From positions 3,596,001 through 3,660,000 of the forward strand of contig OZ014424.1 of the NCBI GenBank assembly GCA_963965975.1: DNA of 64,000 nucleotides, read 5' to 3'. This stretch comes from Xestospongia bergquistia (taxonomy: Eukaryota > Porifera > Demospongiae > Haplosclerida > Petrosiidae). The translations under genes were made by a program, and so were the position numbers. A model generated the notes under the pieces. It was given only the letters and a program-made list of their open reading frames with translations. It made no database searches and was not told the origin of the DNA. Shown here piece by piece: positions 9,433 through 21,247 of the stretch (position 1 is the stretch's first letter; each line of letters opens with the position of its first letter).

Positions 9433-11311
9433 CTATTATCACAAATTTCTTCCAAACCTGTCTACAATGTTGGCACCACTGTATCAGTTACTTCGTAAAG
9501 ATTCTAAATGGAATTGTACTATTGTCCACAACCAAGCCTATCGAAAAGCTAAGAACCTACTACAATCATCATCTCTGCTAGTACATTTTGATAGTCACAA
9601 ACCCTTGATTCTTTCATGTGACACCTCTCCCTATGGGCTCGGTGCTGTTCTGGCATATCGTATGGAGGACAACAGTGAAAAACCTATCGCTTATATCTCG
9701 CGCACATTGTCTCCAGCAGAAAAACACTACTCTCAACTGGAGAAGGAAGCTTTAGCAATTGTCTTCGCTGTTAAACGATTTCATCAGTACCTATATGGAA
9801 AATCATTTCTCCTCTACGCCGATCACAAACTACTTGAACATCTACTAAATGAGTCTCAACACGTACCAACAATGACTACTTCTAGTATCCAACGCTGGGC
9901 ACTCACATTGTCAGCGTACCAATACTCTATCCAATATCGTCCAGGTACTCGTATGGGTAATGCTGACACACTGAGTCGACTGCCCTTACCAGTCTCTCCT
10001 TCACAGGTTCCAATACCAGGTGATGTAAAGTTTGCTATTAACCATCTTTCTGTACATGTAGTCACAGTCAAGCATCTACGACAGTGGATACAAAAGGACC
10101 CAATTCTATGTAGAGTGTGTCACCTCATCCAAGCTGGAAAAGCAATAGACAATGCTGAACCAGAGATGGAACCATATCACCGCAGACAGATGGAATTGAG
10201 TGTCATGGATGGATGTCTTCTTATAGGTTCCCGTGTAGTTATTCCTAAGGAGGGGAGGGAACACGTCCTTAAACAGCTTCATTCATCTCATCCAGGAATT
10301 TGCCGAATGAAAAGTTTGGCTAGATCGTATGTTTGGTGGCCTGGAATAGATAAAGATATCCAAGAACTGGTACAACAGTGTTCCACGTGTCAACTTCATC
10401 AAGCAAATCCCACCAGGGCACCACTTCATCCATGGGATGTTCCGACTCGTCCATGGTCTCGAGTGCATGTGGATGATGCAGGTCCTTTCCTTAACAAATA
10501 CTTTCTCATTCTTATAGACGCGTACTCGAAATGGCTAGAAGTACATATTGTACCCACTACTTCTACTTCAGCTGACATTAATTCACTTCATTCTATTTTC
10601 ACCACACACGGAATCCCTGAACAATTAGTCTCTGATAATGGCCCTGCTTTCACGAGTTCTGAGTTTGAATCTTTCATGGAAGAATACAGAATTGATCATG
10701 TCGAAACGGCACCCTATCACCCTAGCTCCAATGGACTTGGTGAGTGAGCAGTGCAGACCTTCAAAAGCAGTATGAAGAAATTAACTGGTGATGTACAAAA
10801 TAGACTCTTCACTGTGCTATTCCACTATCGTATCACACCACAGACTACCACTGGATTGTCTCCTGCTGAACTACTAATGGAGTTAGATTTGCTCCACCCC
10901 GACATTGCTCGGAAGGTTACTGAAAGGCAACAGAAATGGTCAACTACCGGCCGTGCTCCTATCGGTAGGAAATTCAAGATTGGAGATCGTCTGTATGCTC
11001 GGAATTATAGGGGAACACCACAATGGATCCCAGTGACTGTTGTTGAAATTACAGGACCAGTCTCTTATCTTGTTGAAACTACAACAGGTCTATGTATTTG
11101 TCGTCATGTTGATCAACTAAGATTTCGTAGTGTCGCTGGCATTACAGAACCAGTACCGGACAGTCTTAATGACGCTGATTGGGATGATTGGCCACTTCCA
11201 TACACCACACCTGCCACACCCTCTCCAGCACAACCGCCAAGTCCTCCTATTCAACGTTCGTCTCGACTACGTCGACCAGTTGACAGATTCAGTCCCTATG
11301 TTTCCTCTTAG
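9433..11311 (+). pseudogene. pol: G2 RNase H and integrase (one internal TGA)
   Basis: RNase H shows ILSCDTSPYGLGAVL (Asp), QLEKEALAI (Glu) and ADHKLLEHL (Asp). The integrase has an HHCC region (HSSHPG, then CSTCQLHQ), core residues VDDAGPF, SDNGPAFTSSEF and NGLGE with the catalytic Glu, then TGA at 10745-10747 where Arg is expected. Reading continues open to 11311 through GDRLYARNYRG and a C-terminus RRPVDRFSPYV shared with the fragment at 14690-15047. A single nonsense change breaks an otherwise complete protein. Confidence 0.85.
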
Positions 11312-11322
11312 AAAGGGAGGAA

Positions 11323-11573
11323 TGTGATAACTATGACTATGAATAATGTGATAACTGTGACTATGAATATTGTTTAGGGTAGGTATATAAACTGTCATTT
11401 TTGTAATTAACTGTAGTTGTGTATGTGAGTTGTATTTTAATGATAACTCTGAGTTCTTTACGGTAACTTGTGACTGGGAATACAACATAGTCTACAACTG
11501 CTGTACTTTGTGATTGTAGATTTAGTTCATCTACAACCAGGTTTACACAGAGAAATGTGCTGCATACAACAGT
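11323..11573 (+). repeat. 3' LTR of G2, beginning with a 24-bp tandem repeat
   Basis: It starts TGTGATAACTATGAC right after the polypurine tract AGAAAGGGAGG. The first 48 bp (11322-11345 and 11346-11369) are two 24-bp units differing at one position. A TATATAAAC box lies near 11385. The end near ACAACA (11573) is inferred from the CA rule, since no second LTR is present. Confidence 0.6.
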
Positions 11574-11589
11574 TGTGAACTGTCTTGTA

Positions 11590-12547
11590 GTCCTGATTTT
11601 CCAAGCTAATTTACATATTGGAAAGTACCTACTCTGGACCAGTGGCAATGACTTAATGATACCTACGGATCAAAGCACAACACTTCAAGAGGTAGTGAAA
11701 ATCCTGGCTCCCTTTGAGGCTGTCACTCGTGAGATATCGAGTGAAAAGTACACGTCTGCCTCCAAGATTGTTCCAATTTCAAAATGCCTCCAGCGTTTAT
11801 TATCCACACAGGCAAGTGAGGCAACTACACGGCCACTGACTGACAATCTTATAGCAGAAATGAGGGCACGGTTTCTGGGGATGGAAGACAACAAGCTCCT
11901 TGCTTTGGCAACTTTGTTGGACCCCAGATTTAAGAAGTTCCCATTTGCTGATAGGGATGCGGCAGAAAAGGGTGTCAGAATAATTGTATCTGAAGCTTCT
12001 ACTGAACCACCTAACAGCAACTGTTCCAATCAGCCTACCTGCCCTTCTCATAGCTCAAGTCATAGCTCCACCTCACAGGACCACTCAGAGCCCAACCTTT
12101 TATGTCAGATGTTTGATGAACAGGTAACCCAGGTTGCCACTCAGCGAACGGGTACGTCAGCCTACACTGAGCTGCAACAATTTATAAGATCTCCAGTTAT
12201 TCCCAGGGGTGAGTGTCCACTCAAATGGTGGAAGAATAATGCTCATGTATACCCAACACTAGTCCCGAGTGCTCGAAGATACATGAGCACCATGACTACT
12301 TCAGTTTCAGCTGAAAGGTTGTTCAGCAAGGCAGGGGAGCTGATCTCGATGAGAAGTACGCTGACAGCAGAGAATGTCAACATGATGCTCTTTCTTAACA
12401 AGAATAAATTGATTAGATGGATTGTTGAATATAACTTAGTAGGCGTGGTTGAATATCATATCGAAATTTTATCAATATTGTCAATAATTCATGATATTAT
12501 CGATAATATCGTATCAAAATAAAAACGTTCAATATCGCCCACCCCTA
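11590..12547 (+). mobile_element. hAT transposon A, 3' half (C-terminal transposase plus right terminus)
   Basis: The ORF 11557-12522 is hAT from about residue 28 onward: ILAPFEAVTREIS, LLALATLLDPRFKKF, CPLKWWKNNAH, and the hATC dimerisation motif SAERLFSKAGELIS with NVNMMLFLNKN. It is a ZBED-like transposase lacking the BED finger and DDE N-terminal half. The right terminus reads AATATCGCCCACCCCTA (to 12547), the inverted form of a typical TAGGGGTGGGCG hAT end. The left half is cut at the G2 LTR. The frame itself has no stops until its end, and the last ~35 codons are non-coding terminus. Confidence 0.85.
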
Positions 12548-12629
12548 ATTGAAGTGTTGATTACATCTCACACCTTCTCTAGTGGGAGTGTGATTAGACC
12601 ACATTAGCACGAGGTTCAACATTATAAAG

Positions 12630-14310
12630 ATGGAGAAAGGTTGCTGTCAATGCAAGCAAAAGAAAGATGGCATTTTTAGAATGGCTTTGGCCCCTAAAAA
12701 ATTCTTCAGTTCCAATTTGGCAAACGAACTATCAAGTCAAGGAAGACCAAGTACGAAGACCTACCCACAATCTAAGTCTACAAAGACATGTTATGAACCT
12801 GGTGATGATCTATTAACTAGAATAGAAAAGACCTCAGAAACATTTTGACAAATCATTATGTTTGGATGGCACTGAAAATGAGGATGACACTAACTTGGAT
12901 TCAGGTGAACAGAAAGAAAATGACTATGTTGCAGCAACAGCTACCACTGAGAATAGTGTATTTACTCCCACAGTTAATATTTCTCCCCCCTTATACAACT
13001 CCACACCGCTAACCCACCTTTCACAAGCTTACAGTAACTTACATTCTCCAGATGTCACAGCATTGTTACAACAGCAGCAAGCCTTACTTCAGCAATTAAT
13101 TAAGCAACAAGAACTGTTTAGGGTAAAACAAGCCAAATTTGCTACAAAGTTAGAAAACACTGAAGATAAACTTGGAGCTGTTGAAATAATAGTTCAAGAG
13201 AAAAGCTCTTCTAGTTCTCAGGACAAAGGAGAAAAAATAGAATAGCTCGTGATCTCTCTGTAAGTATTACAGTGTATACACATAGTGCATATAATTAAGG
13301 TTGTGAGATAGATTACTGTAAATTCCTCAGCCTAGTATTATTCTAACTCATAGGTGTTTTCTGGTATTAATACTATGTAGGAATTTATTTTAACCATTTT
13401 TTTTTCTTACAAGCTTGATCCTCCTTAGACATGACTGTAGCTATCTTACTTTCTTTAGTCATTTATTCACAGTTGGTTTTTAATTGAGGAACCTATGGCT
13501 GAGCTCATATGTATTTATTCTTTTCAATTTTAGAAAGAAGTATCTACTTTATATAATGTTCTCAATGACCAAGACAAATTCAAATTAGATAAAAGGTACT
13601 CAGTCGTTTATTTTTACTTTTAACTTTTGTTTTAGTTCTGTGTCGTGTCATAATAAGTGTGTAACTGACTTTTTGCTAAAACAGATGGATAGAAGTGCAT
13701 ATTCAGTAAATGAAATACAAAGTTAGTACTTTCAACTAATTTCCAAATTTGTATAACTATTATTTTATAGAAGCTATTAAAAGGAAGTATCAAAGTCTTC
13801 GGAGACAATTCTTGTTAGAAGATTACAGTGATATTGAAGATATAACAGCTAATAAGAAAAAATATAGGTCTACGGTTCATAGGGTATGGTCATATATAGT
13901 AATTAAACATGTTGTATTTAATCGATTTAACAGAAATATAATAATAGATCAGATATGGTAAAAAAGTCTGAGTTAAAATATTGGAGTGACATTACCATAG
14001 ATTACATGTCACAAGAAAGTGATGATACAACAAATGCAAAAAATATCATTGTCCATAACCTTCCTTGGAGATCCGAAGTTAAACAATTAATAATATAATC
14101 ATTTTTATATTTTTGTATAGACTTACAATGATTTCTAGAAATGCTTGATGAGAGATTCAGTAAAAGTAAACTTAATAAAAGTGATATAATTTTACGTAAG
14201 ACAAGAAAGGACGGACCTCCCTCAACATCTCTTCCACCTGTAAATGCCCCTGACTGGACTATTAATAGTTCTTTGATAGCTAAACAAGGTGAACAAAAGT
14301 TTTTTGCTTG
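12630..14310 (+). pseudogene. WRS-family gene, copy 2 (multi-exon, one-base frameshift)
   Basis: Exon 1 starts at ATG 12630 (MEKGCCQCKQKKDGIFRM) and includes KSTKTCYEPGDDLLTRIEK. A one-base shift in a T-run near 12846 separates it from DKSLCLDGTENEDD and a Gln-rich block LLQQQQALLQQLIKQQE, a likely coiled coil, ending near 13245. Further exons follow between GT...AG introns: EVSTLYNVLNDQDKF (13533-13592), IKRKYQSLRRQFLLEDYSD (about 13770-13882), the signature YMSQESDD then VHNLPWRSEVKQL (about 13990-14092), and MLDERFSKSKLNKSD then NAPDWTI ending in TGA near 14310. The tail matches copies 1 and 3. Function is unknown. It may be a host gene family or a transposon accessory gene. Confidence 0.55.
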
Positions 14311-14689
14311 ACCAGTAATTCAAATTATTAGAGTTTACACTGTTTTGTTGACTTAATTCTTCACCACTTCAATCTAAAGATATGTCAAAACAAACATAAC
14401 AACATACCTAACCGTATTTGTCTATGCATATTTTTTTCATAAAAATAGTTGTAATCTCAAAATATATTTAGTGCATCTAAGTATCCTAAAGGGGTTACAA
14501 GTATACAAAGGTAGTATACACAGAGTATGCTAGTTTACATACTTGGAGTATACAATGGTTTGGATATTTAAGTTCATATCCAAACTTGTGAACAAAGTTG
14601 GATTCTTGGAGTATCCAATTGTACATACTAATAGGATACTTGAGTGTACAAAGAAATACCCTACTTGCATACTAGAGTGATTTTCACTG
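14311..14689. other. non-coding, AGTATAC-rich imperfect repeats
   Basis: No gene is visible. Between about 14490 and 14690 the phrases AGTATAC, GGAGTAT and ATACTTGAG recur at irregular spacing in both orientations. Two phrases (CATACTTGGAGTATACAA and GATTCTTGGAGTATCCAA) are near-copies, and the segment can fold on itself. Origin unknown. Confidence 0.3.
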
Positions 14690-15047
14690 TGACAAAAGAA
14701 GTATTTTAAAGAGCGAAAATTGTCAAGAGGAGATGATGTGTACATTCAGAATTTCTCACAGGGCAGTAAAGTTAAATGGATACCTGGACTCATAGTGAAA
14801 CAGATTGGTAGAGTTGTTTTTGGAGTTTAATTGCAAAACTCAATCATGATCATTAAACGACATCAAATCAAATTCGAGTTTGTATGTCAGATAATATTCC
14901 AGAATTAGAAATGACTCTTCAGTCCAATCCACAAGTTGAGTCTTCTGATTCAAGACAAGGGTCGGAACCTCGAGTCAGTACAGGTCTTCGTTATCTCTCA
15001 AGAGTGAGGAGACCCCCTCAACGTTTTACTGACGAGTTCTTTGATTA
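14690..15047 (+). pseudogene. gypsy integrase C-terminal remnant
   Basis: It reads ERKLSRGDDVYIQNFSQGS, KWIPGLIVKQIG, then frame breaks, and finally LRYLSRVRRPPQRFTDEFFD before TAA. This is the SH3-like barrel and tail of gypsy integrases, close to the G2/G3 C-terminus. The rest of that element is gone. The sequence after 15047 is probably the start of its LTR, but it cannot be confirmed. Confidence 0.65.
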
Positions 15048-15189
15048 AGGATTGGAGAAACTGTAATAAACTGTATTGATTATGTACTTTGGACTATTGT
15101 ATTAATTGTGTACGTTGGACTTGTACTTGCAAGTATTCATTGGATATTTAAGCAATTGTATAGTTATCCTTAGTTCTGTTTCGTGCTAG

Positions 15190-16701
15190 TATTGAGTTGT
15201 TTTCATTTGTGTTCAATAAGAGATATAACACTGCTCCAAACTCATTATACCTCAGCCAAGGAGACATTGTTACAACAATTGAGAAAAGTTGATGCATGTG
15301 CCATAACCACAGACGTTTGGAGTTCTTGTAATGCAGAAAGTTACATCACAATCACTTGCCATTTCTTTACTCCAGAGTAGAAATTGAAATCATGTGGTGT
15401 AGCTACATACCAAGTTCAAATGGACCACACAGCTGAAAATATATCAGCTGACTTGATAAAGATTGCTAATGAATGGGGCGTTGCTGACAAGATCTGCTGC
15501 ATTATTACTGACAATGCTGCTAACATGATGGCTGCTTCTCGATTGACACAGTGGAGACATATTCCTTGTTTTGCTCACACACTCAATTTAATACTACAAG
15601 AGGCAACAGAGAACAATGAAGAGCTAGTTGAGCTTCGTCGTAAATATAGTTACGTATTTCAAGCAAAGCATCAAGGCAAGAGACAAGTTAAGTGAAGTAC
15701 AAAAGCAAATGGGTGGAGAGGAGAAAAAATTAATAAGAGATTTGATAACTAGATGGAATTCATCATTTTACATGTATGAAAGGTTGCTAGAAGAATATCA
15801 AGCTCTCAATACAACACTTGTCTACTTTGACCATACCCACCGCTGCCTGTCATCTAGTGAAGTTGAGATCATGAAAGATGCATGCAAAATGTTACAGCAC
15901 TTTGAGCATGCAACATGAGAAGTTTCTGCAAATAAATATCTCAGTCTCAAAAGTTATCCCTTTAGCTTGGATGCTTCAGCGTCTTACTGTTAAATGCATT
16001 TCCTCTCGTGGTACACTGAAGCAGGAACTGTTGAGAAGTATGGCCAAGATTCACTGGCCTTGAATCCCAGTATTCACTTGCTGTTAGCATGCTACTGGAC
16101 CCTAGGTTCAAAAAGATTGGCTTTAGAGATACATTGGCTTGCGACCAGGCAGTCCAGTGGCTTACAATGGAAGTGGCATGTTCTATTCAGGAAGTAGTGA
16201 TAATGGGACTTCAACCACTCAATCTGTGGATTCATCTTCAATAGAATAAGAACCATCAGCATTATGGTCATTTATTGATAATTCAGTAGCAACACAGCAG
16301 TCAAGGCCTTCCACAGTAGACTCTAAGGTAGTGGTTAGGACATACCGTGAACAACCGAATTTGGCCTGAAAAGAAGATCCTTTTAAGCGGTGGGCTGAAA
16401 ACAAGATAACTTTTCCCTTTTTGGGGCCTCATGCTAAGAAATTCCTTACAATTCCAGCAACTTCAGTGCCTTCCGAAAGGCTGTTCTCTAAGGCTGGTGA
16501 AATTACAGCAGGGAAATGTAGTTGTATCAAATCCAAGAATGTGGACATGCTTTTGTTTCTTAATAAAGTCATTAAATATGATGTTTTCCTTATACATGAT
16601 TGTTCAAAAAGTAATCATATTTGTAATCGATACTGCCAATACTTGTATAAGTAGTAATCAGTATCATATCATATTTGAAATTCATGGTATTGCCATCACT
16701 A
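15190..16701 (+). mobile_element. hAT transposon B, degenerate ZBED-like transposase
   Basis: Pieces in order on the plus strand in shifting frames are VDACAITTDVWSS, ITCHFFTPE, DKICCIITDNAANMMAA, IPCFAHTLNLILQEA, RDLITRWNSSFYMYERLLEE, LDPRFKKIGF, then FLTIPATSVPSERLFSKAGE and NVDMLLFLNK (hATC). They show the RNase H-fold catalytic Asp regions (TTDVWSS, TDNAANM) and the C/H Asp-Thr-RWN segment. At least six stops or frameshifts are present. The right end GGTATTGCCATCACTA (to 16701) resembles a hAT terminus. Confidence 0.78.
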
Positions 16702-16978
16702 ATCTTAATTATTAATTAATTATTTCTAATTGAAGTCCCAACATCTCTTGTAAGTAACTAACTGAACGTTAGAGGTATCTTTTACTCTTTAGAGGGACAG
16801 AGGGCAGTTAGTATCAACTGGCAACACTAGAAAAACATTGAACTATCCTGACAATAATTATACAAACTAATAATATTACATTAATAAACTTCACATCAAT
16901 ATTGATGTTATTTGTAGTAAGACAAAGGATGTTAACTATTGAAAGTATAGTGTAGAACATAAAGTAAAAATAAATTTA
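16702..16978. other. non-coding spacer
   Basis: AT-rich. No gene, splice pattern or repeat recognised. Confidence 0.3.
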
Positions 16979-18627
16979 TTCTATGAGTGGCACAATCTGA
17001 AGTAGATGTTCATCATTGATAATGGTTCTAAGATAGGAACAATGTTCTTTAATGAGGTGAATTTGAACAAAACAATATATGTTGGGAGATTCAAACTTGT
17101 CAGCATTCCAGATTTTAACAGGCTTACCAATATTATTGATTCCAACATGTGGAAAATACCAGGAACAAACTGCCAATGGTAGATCAAACACTTCACCTTC
17201 TATGCTAAAAGTCACAAGAGCATAATGTTGAATTTTAACGGGACGTAAAGAGGAATTGATATCAAACTGGTTCATGATAGAAGTGGGAGGAGCTCCAAAT
17301 ATTGTGCTATCCAAATAAGCAAGAGCAACATACGGTTTTGACCTTTTTCCTGAGGCAAGAAAATGTTTCTCATGTAGTGTAACACTCAAATATTTTTTTA
17401 TAAATTGAGTTAGGGGAAGGAATATTGGTGACGTTTGAATGTAGATGACAGAAAACAGTTTGTATGTACTCTAAATGCTTGTCCCTCAAGGTATCAAGAG
17501 TATTAGAAATAAATGTTTCAGCATAAGAGCCAACCTCTCTTCGAATATGTTTGTCAAACAGCAGAAAAAAATCAGTACTAAATTGTTCAGGTCCATTGAT
17601 TGAAATGATGGACTGATTATTGACAAGTCGTTTCATTATCTGTGGTTCAATGTTTTTGTTGTTATTTGGTTGGTTACCTAAGATACCGTTGCAACGTTCA
17701 AATGAAAACAGCCAGAATCCATGAACAGGACCGTATCTTTTAATGATTTCAGCAAGATGGCAATGCATATGCATGTTAAGTGTAATGGCTTTTGTTCCAT
17801 ATAATGTTTCAACTTTTTGGCAAGATCTCAACAAGAGTGTGTCTAACAAAATGACATCTCTGTTATCTACAATGGGTTTACAAATAATCCTGCATGCCAG
17901 AACAAAGTGACACCAACATTCTAAGTGTTCTAATGGTAGAACATTGAATAAAGCAGGAACAGAATAAATATTGACCCAGTTTTTAAATTGATCAGCAGTG
18001 AAGTTAGCAAACCCACTTGAAATCTTATGTGGAATTCTACCAATATCAGAAGGTACATTCACTGAATCAACAAAATTCTGAATCTTCTCAAAGTGATGTT
18101 TATTCAATAGACCATTGTCCTGCCATATTTCAAGCATTTTCTTAGCTGTTCCCAAAAAGAGATTATGCATAGAATCAATTATAACCATTGTGATAGGATC
18201 AAAATATGGGAGACGAAGTAGTGATGAACAGCAGCACCCTAAGGAAGATTCTAATTCAGTTCTGTTCTGCTTGGTACAAGCTTGAAGCACACGCTTAATA
18301 TTTTGACGATGTAGTTCATTGGTACGCTGGGGCCATGTTGATCTATCAAAACCCGAGTAGTCCATATTTCCAGCTGTACCAGGAAACTCTTTAAGGCATT
18401 TTGAACATCCAAGTCTAGCAGAGTATGACAAAAAACCTGAAACCTTTCTTGCAGCAGGAAGGTCACAGGCAACAGATAAAAGCAAACATCGAATAGGAAT
18501 ATCAGTTTGTGAAGTTGCTGAAGATACAGTTATTGATACACCATCCTGAAGTTCTAGTAGCTCAGTTACAATTGGTTCTAAGAATGAGTTCATATCATGT
18601 TTTGGTTCCTTAGGTCCAGGTATCATT
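16979..18627 (-). pseudogene. CACTA-like transposon protein (TNP2/DUF4218 type), 3' part
   Basis: Reading from 18626, the frame is open for 418 codons: MIPGPKEPKHDMNSFLEPIV, LLSVACDLPAARKVSGFL, GCSKCLKEFPG, MDYSGFDRSTWPQR, MVIIDSMHNLFLGTAKKMLE, NMHMHCHLAEIIKRYGPVHG, FSFERCNGILGN. Near 17380 a one-base shift leads into a C-terminal domain (16976-17389) with LAYLDSTIFGAPP and VCSWYFPHVGINNIGKPV. The conserved IPGPKEPK, GFLSHSARxGC-like and IDxMHNLFLG segments mark metazoan CACTA/EnSpm-type transposases. The N-terminal half is missing, cut at 18627 by hAT C. Confidence 0.75.
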
Positions 18628-20151
18628 CCCAGGTATCATATGAATTAGATGCCTCTTCTCTAAGTCAGAAGATTATGGATGGAGTTGAAAAGTTAGGCAT
18701 AGACATTAAGAAATGTATAGCACAATGTTATGACGGAGCGTCCGTTATGAGTGGTCACAGTGGGGGTGTTCAGAAGAAGATTTGTGATGTTGTTGGTAGA
18801 GGTTGTATTTACGTTCACTGCTATGCTCATCGTCTTAACTTGGTTGTAGTCAGCACAGCTTCTAGGATTGAAAAAGTGAAGGACTTCTTTGGTTTAATGG
18901 AAGCTGTTTATCGTTTCATTAATGTCTCTTCACTGAGGCATAGCAAATTTATTGATGCTCAAAAAGAGAGAGGTTTGACAGTGATGGAGATTCCCAAATT
19001 GAGTGATACGAGATGGGTTTGCAGATATTCTGCTGTTAGACTGTACAAGGAATGCTTTGGCTCACTTCTTAAAGCATTAGAAATGATTTGTATTCAATCC
19101 AAAGACGGTTGTGAGAAAGCAGAATGTACTGCTCTACTTACTCAACTATGTACTTTCTTCTTTGTTTTGCTTCTATGGGTGTTTGAAGATATTCTAGGAA
19201 TCACCAAAATGCTTTCTGATACATTGCAAAGTAAAAACCTTGATTTGGCAAAAGCTATAGACCTTGTTGACTCTGTCTCAAAAACCTTAACTGAGAGGCG
19301 TTCCTGTGAGTATTTTAATCAGATTTGGCACAATGCAGAAAGAAACACCCTTAACTGGGAAATTCCCATTGAACGACCACAACGAAACCAAGTAATTCTG
19401 ATACGTTTACAAGATGCTCTTATTCTTGCTCCTCTCACTATAAGATCAAGCAGTAGCCCTGTTGTATTTTAACATCTGTATTTTTCCATCATTGACCATA
19501 TTCTTGCTGAGCTTAAGCACCGTTTTGATGATAACAGGAGTATCATTTTGGCTGTAGCTGCTTGTGCTCCTCAAAGTGAAAAGTTCTTGGATATGGAAGT
19601 CATCAAGCCGTTAGCTATTGAGTGTCACATAGATTTATCTAAATTGGCTCCACAAATTGCTGTGGTCAAGAACATGCTCAGTACAGCTTCTCATCATCCT
19701 GCCACAACCACAGAGGAGTTCTTGGTTATACTAAGTTCAATGCAAGCAGCTTTCCCTGACCTTTATAACTTGATTTCTGCTTCCGTAAAAATACCTGTTA
19801 CTAGTGCTACTGCAGAATGATCTTTTTCAACTTTAAATCGTGTCAAGAGTTACCTTAGATCGACTATGGCAGAAGATCGTCTAAATAATATTTTGATCTT
19901 ATCAATTGAAAGTGAACTTTATACAAATATGGACTATGATAAAGTTATAAATAAATTTAGTTTAATGAACCAACGAAGGTTAACACTTATGTAAAATTTT
20001 TATTAATCCAATGAATATAACATTGTAATACATACAGAAGAATTAATTGACCACGCCCCTATGAATTTTAATTAGTTTATAAAAAAATCGCATGCGCTGC
20101 CGCACGCATTTCTTTAACCCCCCCATCTCTTTAGCTATGGATCCGCCCCTA
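18628..20151 (+). mobile_element. hAT transposon C, ZMYM1-like (DUF4371) transposase
   Basis: The open stretch 18640-19471 reads GIDIKKCIAQCYDGASVMSG, IYVHCYAHRLNLVVV, LSDTRWVCRYSAVR. After a stop it continues in frame 19548-19820 (VIKPLAIECHIDLSKLAPQI) and past TGA 19818-19820 into SFSTLNRVKSYLRSTMAEDR (hATC), ending at TAA 19994. These are the DUF4371/hAT domains of zinc finger MYM-type 1-like proteins. The N-terminal part is missing. The right end is GGATCCGCCCCTA (to 20151), a typical terminus of this subgroup. Confidence 0.82.
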
Positions 20152-20196
20152 GTTATGCAGACTAGTTCCAATTCTGATAATGACCCGACAAGCACT

Positions 20197-20414
20197 TGTA
20201 GTGTCCTGTAGTATTTACATCACACGCATTCAGCCACACCTCACTAAACACTCAAGCCCATGTGGAATAGTGACTATGTATAAATGTGGTTTTTCTGTAA
20301 TTTTAGTTCAGTTAGTTATTCAGTTGTGTTCGTGTGTTTCTCTCTCTCTTTTTCTCTCTGGTTTGTGTGTTCTAATGATAGAGTTAGTTTACATTTATTG
20401 TCAATACTCTATAT
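20197..20414 (+). promoter_or_regulatory. probable 5' LTR of G4 with TATA-like box
   Basis: The region starts TGTAGTGTCC, contains TATGTATAAATG at about 20275, a CT-rich TCTCTCTCTC stretch at 20339-20360, and ends before TGGTCACCCGG (20415 onward), a plausible primer-binding site beginning with the expected TGG. Without a 3' LTR the borders are tentative. Confidence 0.45.
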
Positions 20415-20442
20415 TGGTCACCCGGACGCTCGATCAAGGAAC

Positions 20443-21247
20443 ATGTCAACCGGCGATGAAAATCAACCCGCAACAACCACCTCAGTTACTTCTGTGTCGC
20501 TCAAGATACCTCCATTTTGGCCTGCCGACCCCCAGATATGATGGTTCGCACAGGTCGAAGCACAGTTTCAGATGAGAAACATCACCTCTCAAAAGACGAA
20601 GTACGAATACATAGTCGCTTCTCTCAGTCCAGAATTTGCTACTGAGGTAACAACCCCCTATGACAAATTAAAGACTGCCCTTATTGGTCGAACCGCCACA
20701 TCAGAACAGAGGCGCCTTCAACAGCTACTCAATTCCGAGGAGTTAGGTGACCGTAAACTATCTCAACTTCTCAGACAAATGCAACAACTTCTTGGTGACA
20801 AAGCCACTACTATCGACCAATCATTCCTTCGTGAACTCTTCATACAACATCTTCCTCCTAACGTCAGGATGGTACTAGCCTCTACAAGACAAAATGACAC
20901 TGACCAAACTGGCTGAGTTAGCAGACAAGGTAGTAGAAGCCACTACACTTGAATTCACGTCAACAGCATCTCAACCCATTGTGTCTCCAATTAGTATTCT
21001 TCCAGAGGTCAAATCAGAATTATCTCAACTTCGGGAAGATATTGATCATCCCAAGAAACTTTTTCACTCTTCCTACTGTGGACGAAGCCAGTCTCGCTCC
21101 CGAGGATGTCCATGTTCACTCACTCCATCACGACATCCTACAACCACCCAGCCTACTCTCTGTTGGTATCATCAGCAGTTTGGTGAGGCTGCCAAGAAGT
21201 ACAGACAGCCATGCAGCTATCAGGGAAATGACCCAGCCAGTCACTAG
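20443..21247 (+). pseudogene. gag: G4 gag (stop, deletion, frameshifts)
   Basis: The start MSTGDENQPATTTS (ATG 20443) leads to KIPPFWPADPQI, then a TGA where three extra bases appear before WFAQVEAQFQMRNITSQ. After FATEV the capsid lacks about 15 residues before PYDKLKTALIGRTA. SEQRRLQQLLNSEELGDRKL and FIQHLPPNVRMVLAST follow. A frame change near 20890 leads into LAELADKVVEATT and a Cys/Arg-rich region without a clear zinc knuckle. Confidence 0.75.

Larger units (their letters stand above)
7358..11575 (+). mobile_element. Ty3/gypsy retrotransposon G2 (gag lost, with inserted element)
   Basis: Protease, RT, RNase H and integrase are in order, with a polypurine tract at 11311-11320 and a 3' LTR beginning TGTGATAAC at 11323. 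Gag and the 5' LTR are missing. The RT is split by a Tc1/mariner-like insertion (8163-8941). Damage is otherwise light, with one stop in the integrase and a ~60-bp anomaly after the RT, so this copy is relatively young. It belongs to the same lineage as G3 (46132-53697). Confidence 0.85.

Noticed and set aside
11685-12051. Minus-strand open frames over hAT A
   Set aside because: Shadows of the plus-strand transposase, which has the hATC motif.
14530-14745. Minus-strand frame of 71 codons
   Set aside because: Falls in the AGTATAC-rich repeat stretch, without splice signals or similarity.
20290-20360. Signal peptide-like frame in the G4 LTR region
   Set aside because: The CT-rich LTR sequence gives Ser/Leu/Phe codons. 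Real gag begins at 20443.
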